A stretch of DNA of 64,000 nucleotides from Mesorhizobium sp. M1E.F.Ca.ET.045.02.1.1 (GTDB lineage: Bacteria > Pseudomonadota > Alphaproteobacteria > Rhizobiales > Rhizobiaceae), in the NCBI RefSeq assembly GCF_003952485.1, contig NZ_CP034447.1:2480001-2544000 (forward strand). Direction: 5' to 3'. Of this stretch, positions 59,763-64,000 are shown in pieces (position 1 is the stretch's first letter; the number at the start of each line of letters is the position of its first letter). A program made the position numbers and the translations under genes. The notes under the pieces were generated by a model. It did no database searches and was not told where the DNA came from. It worked only from the letters and a program-made list of their open reading frames with translations.

Positions 59763-60581
59763 ATGCCATCAACCACCGCAATAACTGTCCCGCAACTTGC
59801 CCGTCTGGTCGGGGTGCCGGATGCGCCTGTTCTCATCGACGTGCGCATCGATGACGATTACCAGGCCGATCCACGCCTGCTGCCGGCATCCCGCCGGCGC
59901 GATTTCAGAACCGTCTCGACCTGGGCTGCCGAGTTCTCCGGAGCAAAAGCCGTCGTCATCTGCCAGAAGGGGCAGAAGCTGTCGCAAGGCGTCGCCGCGT
60001 GGCTGCGCCACGAAGGCATTCCTGCGGAATCGCTCGAAGGCGGCTTCGAGGCCTGGGCCGCCGGCAATGCCCCTTTGGTCACGTCCAGCGCCATCCCGCC
60101 CCGTAACGAGAAGGGCCGCACCGTATGGGTCACCCGTTCCCGCCCGAAGGTCGACCGCATCGCCTGTCCGTGGCTGATCCGCCGCTTCGTCGATCCCGAT
60201 GCCGTCTTCCTGTTCGTCGACCCGGCCGAGGTGCATTTGGTGGCCGACCGCTTCGCCGCGGTTCCCTTCGACATCGAGGGCGTGTTCTGGAGCCACCGCG
60301 GCGAGCGCTGCACCTTCGACACGATGATCGAGGAATTCGGCCTGCGCATCGAAGCGCTCGATCGTCTGGCGCTCGTCGTGCGCGGGGCGGACACGGCGCG
60401 TCTCGATCTCGTCCCGCAGGCGGCCGGATTCCTCGCCGCCTCGCTCGGCCTGTCGCGCATGTTCCGCGACGACTTGGAGCAACTCGAAGCCAGCATGCTG
60501 CTCTACGATGCCTTCTTCCGCTGGTGCCGCGACGCCACCGATGAGACGCATAACTGGCCGGCCGGAGGCAAGGCACAATGA
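59763..60581 (+). CDS. Rhodanese-ChrB domain fusion protein
   Basis: The 272-residue protein has an N-terminal rhodanese-like domain at about 10-105, with VVICQKGQKLSQGVAAW around the active-site Cys, and a C-terminal ChrB-type domain starting VWVTRSRPKVDRIACPWLIRRFVDPDA. ChrB-type proteins regulate or assist chromate efflux. GGAGGTGG lies before the ATG at 59763. The gene overlaps chrA by four bases (ATGA), so the two are expressed together. The rhodanese could sense or reduce oxyanions or thiols (inference). Confidence 0.92.
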   Translation: MPSTTAITVPQLARLVGVPDAPVLIDVRIDDDYQADPRLLPASRRRDFRTVSTWAAEFSGAKAVVICQKGQKLSQGVAAWLRHEGIPAESLEGGFEAWAAGNAPLVTSSAIPPRNEKGRTVWVTRSRPKVDRIACPWLIRRFVDPDAVFLFVDPAEVHLVADRFAAVPFDIEGVFWSHRGERCTFDTMIEEFGLRIEALDRLALVVRGADTARLDLVPQAAGFLAASLGLSRMFRDDLEQLEASMLLYDAFFRWCRDATDETHNWPAGGKAQ

Positions 60582-61966
60582 CCGTGCTTGCCAAGGACGG
60601 CGCTGCGCGGCCGGCCGAAGTCCCGGCCGCGCCGACCTTCCGCGAGGCGACGCGGCTGTGGGCCAAGATCGGCCTGCTCTCCTTCGGCGGGCCGGCCGGG
60701 CAGATCGCAATGATGCACAAGGAGCTGGTCGAGGAGCGCCGCTGGATCGGCGAGGAACGCTTCCTGCACGCGCTCAACTACTGCATGCTCTTGCCGGGCC
60801 CCGAGGCGCAGCAGCTCGCCGTCTATATCGGCTGGCTGCTGCACCGGACAGCGGGCGGCCTCGTCGCCGGCACATTGTTCGTATTGCCAGGCGCGCTGGT
60901 CATGCTCGGCCTGAGCAGCTTCTACATGCTCTACAACGACGCGCCGGTCATCGAGGCGCTGTTCTTCGGCGTCAAGGCGGCGGTGCTTGCCGTCGTCGTC
61001 GAGGCGGTGATCCGCATCGGCAAACGAGCGCTGAAGAACCGCGCCATGGTGGCCATCGCGGTGGCGGCCTTCCTCGCCATCTATGTCCTCAAGCTGCCGT
61101 TTCCGCTGATCGTGCTTGCGGCAGGACTGATCGGCTGGATCGGCAATCGCTTCGCGCCAGGGCTGTTTTCCGGCTCGGCGCACGGCAAGGGCAGCACCGT
61201 CGCCGACAGAAGCGGCGTGGTCGACCTGATGTTCGAGCGCGGCGAGCTTGGCCACACCGTGCCGACCAAATGGCACGCGGCCCGCACCATCGCCATCTGG
61301 CTGCCGCTCTGGCTCGGACCGGTGGCGCTGATCGCCGTGCTGGCGGGACCGGGAAGCGTGTGGACGCAGATCGGCGGCTTCTTCAGCCTGATGGCCGTCG
61401 TCACCTTCGGCGGCGCCTATGCGGTTCTCGCCTATGTCGCTCAGGCGGCGGTGACTTCGTTCGGCTGGCTTTCGCCCGGGCAGATGGTCGACGGGCTCGG
61501 CCTTGCCGAAACGACGCCCGGACCGCTGATCCTGGTGCTGCAATTCGTCGGCTTCGCCGCCGCCTACCGCCATGCCGGCGCGATCAACCCGTTGCTTGCG
61601 GGGTCGCTCGGGGCGGTGCTGACGCTCTGGGCCACCTTCACGCCCTGCTTCTTCTGGATATTCCTCGGCGGGCCCTACATCGAACAGTTGCGGCAGAACA
61701 AGGCGCTGTCGGCGGCGCTCGGCGCGATCACGGCGGCCGTCGTCGGCGTCATCATGAACCTCGCGCTGTGGTTCGCGCTGCATGTCGTCTTCGGCAAGGT
61801 CGAGAGTGTCGGTTGGGGCGTGGAGGTCCCGGTCTACTCCTCGCTCGATTGGCGCGCGGCGCTGCTGTCGGCGGCTGCGATGGTCGCCATGCTCAGGCTG
61901 AAAGCCGGCATGCTGCCGACGCTGGCCGGATCGGCGCTGGCAGGACTGGCTCTGCAGGCATTGTGA
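60578..61966 (+). CDS. chrA: Chromate efflux transporter ChrA (CHR family)
   Basis: The 462-residue membrane protein has two CHR domains in tandem, the long-chain type. The first domain begins with LWAKIGLLSFGGPAGQIAMMHKELV and the second with GGFFSLMAVVTFGGAYAVLAYV, with LLPGPEAQQLAVYIGW and AETTPGPLILVLQFVGF as conserved helices. It expels chromate, or sulfate-like oxyanions, driven by the proton gradient. It is coupled with the upstream rhodanese-ChrB gene. Confidence 0.95.
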   Translation: MTVLAKDGAARPAEVPAAPTFREATRLWAKIGLLSFGGPAGQIAMMHKELVEERRWIGEERFLHALNYCMLLPGPEAQQLAVYIGWLLHRTAGGLVAGTLFVLPGALVMLGLSSFYMLYNDAPVIEALFFGVKAAVLAVVVEAVIRIGKRALKNRAMVAIAVAAFLAIYVLKLPFPLIVLAAGLIGWIGNRFAPGLFSGSAHGKGSTVADRSGVVDLMFERGELGHTVPTKWHAARTIAIWLPLWLGPVALIAVLAGPGSVWTQIGGFFSLMAVVTFGGAYAVLAYVAQAAVTSFGWLSPGQMVDGLGLAETTPGPLILVLQFVGFAAAYRHAGAINPLLAGSLGAVLTLWATFTPCFFWIFLGGPYIEQLRQNKALSAALGAITAAVVGVIMNLALWFALHVVFGKVESVGWGVEVPVYSSLDWRAALLSAAAMVAMLRLKAGMLPTLAGSALAGLALQAL

Positions 61967-62004
61967 AAAATCTTTCCGACCGCAGCCAAGCGTGATCGAT
62001 CTGC

Positions 62005-62014
62005 TTGTTTACAA
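62005..62014. promoter_or_regulatory. Possible GntR operator (TTGT-TT-ACAA)
   Basis: A short inverted repeat in the 104-bp gap before the DapA-like gene resembles the TNGTNNNACNA FadR/GntR consensus with a shorter centre. The linked GntR gene supports the idea, but the site is short and may be chance. Confidence 0.35.
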
Positions 62015-62070
62015 CTAACATGTCAGCATGATACGGCTACTTGCAGATTGATGAATTTGGAGACTTTGCA

Positions 62071-62955
62071 GTGGCGTCGCGCTTTGGTCTGTCGGTTGCC
62101 CTCACTACGCCCTTCGACGCATCCGGGCGGATTGTCATCCCGCTGATGACCGCGCATGCCAGAGCCTGTCTCGATGCCGGCTGCAACAGCGTGACGCTGT
62201 TCGGCACCACGGGCGAAGGCGCTTCCGTCGGCACGGCGGAGCGGCAGGCGGTCATCGATGCCATGCTTGCGTCAGGTATCTCGGCCGATCAGCTCGTCGC
62301 CGGCGTGCTCGTCGACGCGGCGGAAGATGCTGCGGAGCAGTGCCGTCAGGCCCTGCAACGCGGCGCCCGCAACATCCTTCTCGCGCCGCCGAGCTACTTC
62401 AAGAATGTCGGCGACGATGGGTTGTTCGGCTGGTTTGCGGCCGTGTTCGCCGCGCTCGGTCCGCTTGCCCGCGGCATGCTGCTCTACAACATCCCCTCGG
62501 TCACGACGGTGCAGCTCTCGCTCGACCTGATCGGCCGGCTGCGCAGGGCGTATCCGGGCGTGGTCGCCGGGGTCAAGGATTCGGGCGGAGACTGGGCGTA
62601 CAGCGAAGCGGTGCTCAAGACGCATGGCGACCTGATCATCCTGATCGGCGACGAACGGCATCTGGCGCCGGCGGTGCGGATCGGCGGCCAGGGCGCGATT
62701 TCCGGCATGGCCAATTTCGCCGCGGGCGAGCTTCGCGCCATGATCGAAAGCGGGCGCGACGATTCCCGTGTGGAGGGCTTCGTCCTCGAATTGCTCAGGC
62801 ATCCGGTCATCCCGGCGGTGAAGGCCATGGTGGCGCGCCAGACAGGCGACGAACGCTGGCTGACGGTCCGGCCGCCGCTCGAGGAGGTGGCATTGCAGCA
62901 GCGACAGCAGCTTGGTGCCGCCTACGACAGGCTATTTTCGACACAAGCGGCATGA
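62071..62955 (+). CDS. DapA-family aldolase/lyase (dihydrodipicolinate synthase-like)
   Basis: The 294-residue TIM-barrel enzyme has the pyruvate-binding GTTGEGASVG motif, the Tyr of YNIPSVT and the Schiff-base Lys (about residue 169) in AGVKDSGGDW. Family members cleave or dehydrate 2-keto-3-deoxy sugar acids, N-acetylneuraminate and others. The GTG start at 62071 is preferred: GGAG lies eight bases before it, and residues 1-10 of the longer frame from TTG 62041 are not part of the family. With the downstream GntR and binding protein it probably belongs to sugar-acid catabolism. Confidence 0.88.
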   Translation: MASRFGLSVALTTPFDASGRIVIPLMTAHARACLDAGCNSVTLFGTTGEGASVGTAERQAVIDAMLASGISADQLVAGVLVDAAEDAAEQCRQALQRGARNILLAPPSYFKNVGDDGLFGWFAAVFAALGPLARGMLLYNIPSVTTVQLSLDLIGRLRRAYPGVVAGVKDSGGDWAYSEAVLKTHGDLIILIGDERHLAPAVRIGGQGAISGMANFAAGELRAMIESGRDDSRVEGFVLELLRHPVIPAVKAMVARQTGDERWLTVRPPLEEVALQQRQQLGAAYDRLFSTQAA

Positions 62956-62977
62956 GCGGCGGAGGACGCTGATCGGC

Positions 62978-63637
62978 ATGGACGACACGAGCGAACCGGC
63001 AACTCTGAGGGAAAAGGCCTATGCCAGCTTCACGCGGCATCTGCTGGCCCGCGACCTTAGGCCGGGCCAGTTCGTGTCGCAGCGCGAGCTGGTTGCCTTT
63101 ACCGGCCTGCCGCTTGGCGCCATCCGCGAGATCGTGCCGCGGCTCGAGGCCGAGGGGCTGCTGACCACGATCCCGCAGCGCGGCATGCAGATCGCCCATA
63201 TCGACATCAGCCTGATCCGCGAGGCCTTCCAGTTCCGCCTGTTCATGGAGCGCGAGGCGGTCGCGCTGTTTGCCGTCAACGCTTCCGATGCCGAGATCGC
63301 GCGTCTCAGGCGCGAGCACGAGGACATGCTCGCCCAGGCGCTGGCGCAGACCCCGACGCCGGAAATGGAAGCCAAGGCACAGAACATCGATTGGGCCATG
63401 CATGACACCTTCATCAGCGCGCTCGGCAACGAAATCATCGCCAAGGCCTATCTGGTCAATTCGGTGAAGATCAGGCTCATCCACCAGGAGCGCTTCCGCA
63501 TCGACGGTCGCGTCGTGCCGGTCATGCGCGAACATCTGGCGGTGATCGATGCGCTGGAGAAACGCGATCCGCAGAAGGCGGTCGAGGCGATCAGCCAGCA
63601 TATCGACAATGCGCGCCGGCTGGCGCTCCAGATTTGA
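62978..63637 (+). CDS. GntR-family regulator, FadR/FCD subfamily
   Basis: The 219-residue regulator has a winged helix (QRELVAFTGLPLGAIREIVPRLEAEGLL) and an FCD ligand domain with REAFQFRLFMEREAV, the metal or ligand site being near DWAMHDTFISAL and REHLAVIDALE. Such proteins respond to sugar acids or organic acids. It follows the DapA-like gene by 22 bases and precedes a binding-protein gene. The ATG at 62978 is chosen over 62912, which overlaps the previous gene. Confidence 0.93.
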   Translation: MDDTSEPATLREKAYASFTRHLLARDLRPGQFVSQRELVAFTGLPLGAIREIVPRLEAEGLLTTIPQRGMQIAHIDISLIREAFQFRLFMEREAVALFAVNASDAEIARLRREHEDMLAQALAQTPTPEMEAKAQNIDWAMHDTFISALGNEIIAKAYLVNSVKIRLIHQERFRIDGRVVPVMREHLAVIDALEKRDPQKAVEAISQHIDNARRLALQI

Positions 63638-63701
63638 GGAAGCAGGACCGTGCCGCAATCGTCGCGGCGCAATCGACAACGACAGCAACCGGGAGGAAGA
63701 A

Positions 63702-64000
63702 ATGTCGTCCAATCCGTTCAGTCCAACCAGGAGGCAGCTGCTCCAGGGAACTGCGGCACTCGCCGCGGCCGGTCTCGCCGGTCTTCGGCCTAGCTTCGCC
63801 GCGGGCGTCGACTGGAAGCGCTTTGCCGGCACGACACTCGACGTCAATCTGGTAAAGAGCCCGCGCAGCGACACCATCCTGAAGAACCTTGCCGAGTTCG
63901 AGGAACTGACCGGCATCAAGGTCAATGCGGAGGCGACGCCCGAACAGCAGCAGCGCCAGAAGACGGTGATCGAGCTCAGCTCCGGCAAGCCCAGCTTCGA
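63702..64000 (+). CDS. Extracellular solute-binding protein, probable Tat substrate (3' end outside window)
   Basis: The first 99 residues are present. The signal region TRRQLLQGTAALAAAG contains a twin-Arg followed by a hydrophobic helix, typical of Tat export, and the mature part (LDVNLVKSPRSDTILKNLAEFEELTG) looks like a family-1 sugar-binding protein. A strong GGGAGGAAG site precedes the ATG. It probably starts an ABC transporter operon regulated by the upstream GntR. The ligand cannot be inferred from this fragment. Confidence 0.88.
   Translation, partial: MSSNPFSPTRRQLLQGTAALAAAGLAGLRPSFAAGVDWKRFAGTTLDVNLVKSPRSDTILKNLAEFEELTGIKVNAEATPEQQQRQKTVIELSSGKPSF

Overview
This 64 kb window is high-GC chromosomal DNA from an alphaproteobacterium of the Hyphomicrobiales (Rhizobiales), most likely Mesorhizobium or a close relative. 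The evidence is a PhyR-NepR-EcfG general stress response locus, HWE-type histidine kinases, a bdhA/adc ketone-body cluster, many ABC uptake systems, and several families of short palindromic intergenic repeats of the rhizobial kind. No tRNA, rRNA, CRISPR array, transposase or phage gene was seen.

Layout. 1-1515: end of a ribose-type sugar ABC transporter. 1646-12534: a general stress response island with two HWE kinases, phyR, nepR, ecfG, a single-domain response regulator, small membrane or envelope proteins, a lipid kinase and a triple PRC-barrel protein. Nine sites matching the EcfG promoter (GGAAC-N16/17-CGTT) lie between 4061 and 11080. 12580-17667: a sulfatase/phosphonate-monoester-hydrolase-like enzyme, a ring-cleaving dioxygenase/esterase/GNAT operon and an M19 dipeptidase. 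17676-33833: a large amine-catabolism cluster with a GcvT-like demethylase, two CrtI-like oxidoreductases, a methyltransferase, a BetI-like TetR regulator, a polyamine-type ABC transporter with two paralogous binding proteins, an amine oxidase, a class III aminotransferase and a Rieske oxygenase. Three near-identical 16-bp palindromes (TTGAA-N6-TTCAA) in its divergent promoter regions tie it into one probable regulon.

34298-40139: a hybrid kinase, a canonical OmpR-type regulator and a divergent regulator whose receiver has lost its phosphorylation residues, then small membrane proteins and an L,D-transpeptidase. 40380-45443: an RND efflux pump with a divergent TetR repressor and its likely operator. 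45525-50388: a PiT phosphate transporter with a damaged 3' end, a frameshifted patatin, acetoacetate decarboxylase and 3-hydroxybutyrate dehydrogenase. 50611-59623: a ROK regulator and a sugar ABC/dehydrogenase operon including a D-xylose-dehydrogenase-like enzyme. 59763-61966: chromate resistance. 62071-64000: a DapA-family aldolase/lyase, a GntR regulator and the start of another, probably Tat-exported, binding protein.

How the genes work together. The stress island looks like a self-contained signalling unit: HWE kinases could phosphorylate PhyR, PhyR would titrate NepR, and EcfG would transcribe its own locus and the neighbouring envelope genes. The amine cluster combines import, oxidation, transamination and demethylation of an unidentified, probably N-methylated, amine. 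The sugar operon suggests oxidative, non-phosphorylating sugar use. All functions are inferred from sequence motifs read by eye; no database search was run.
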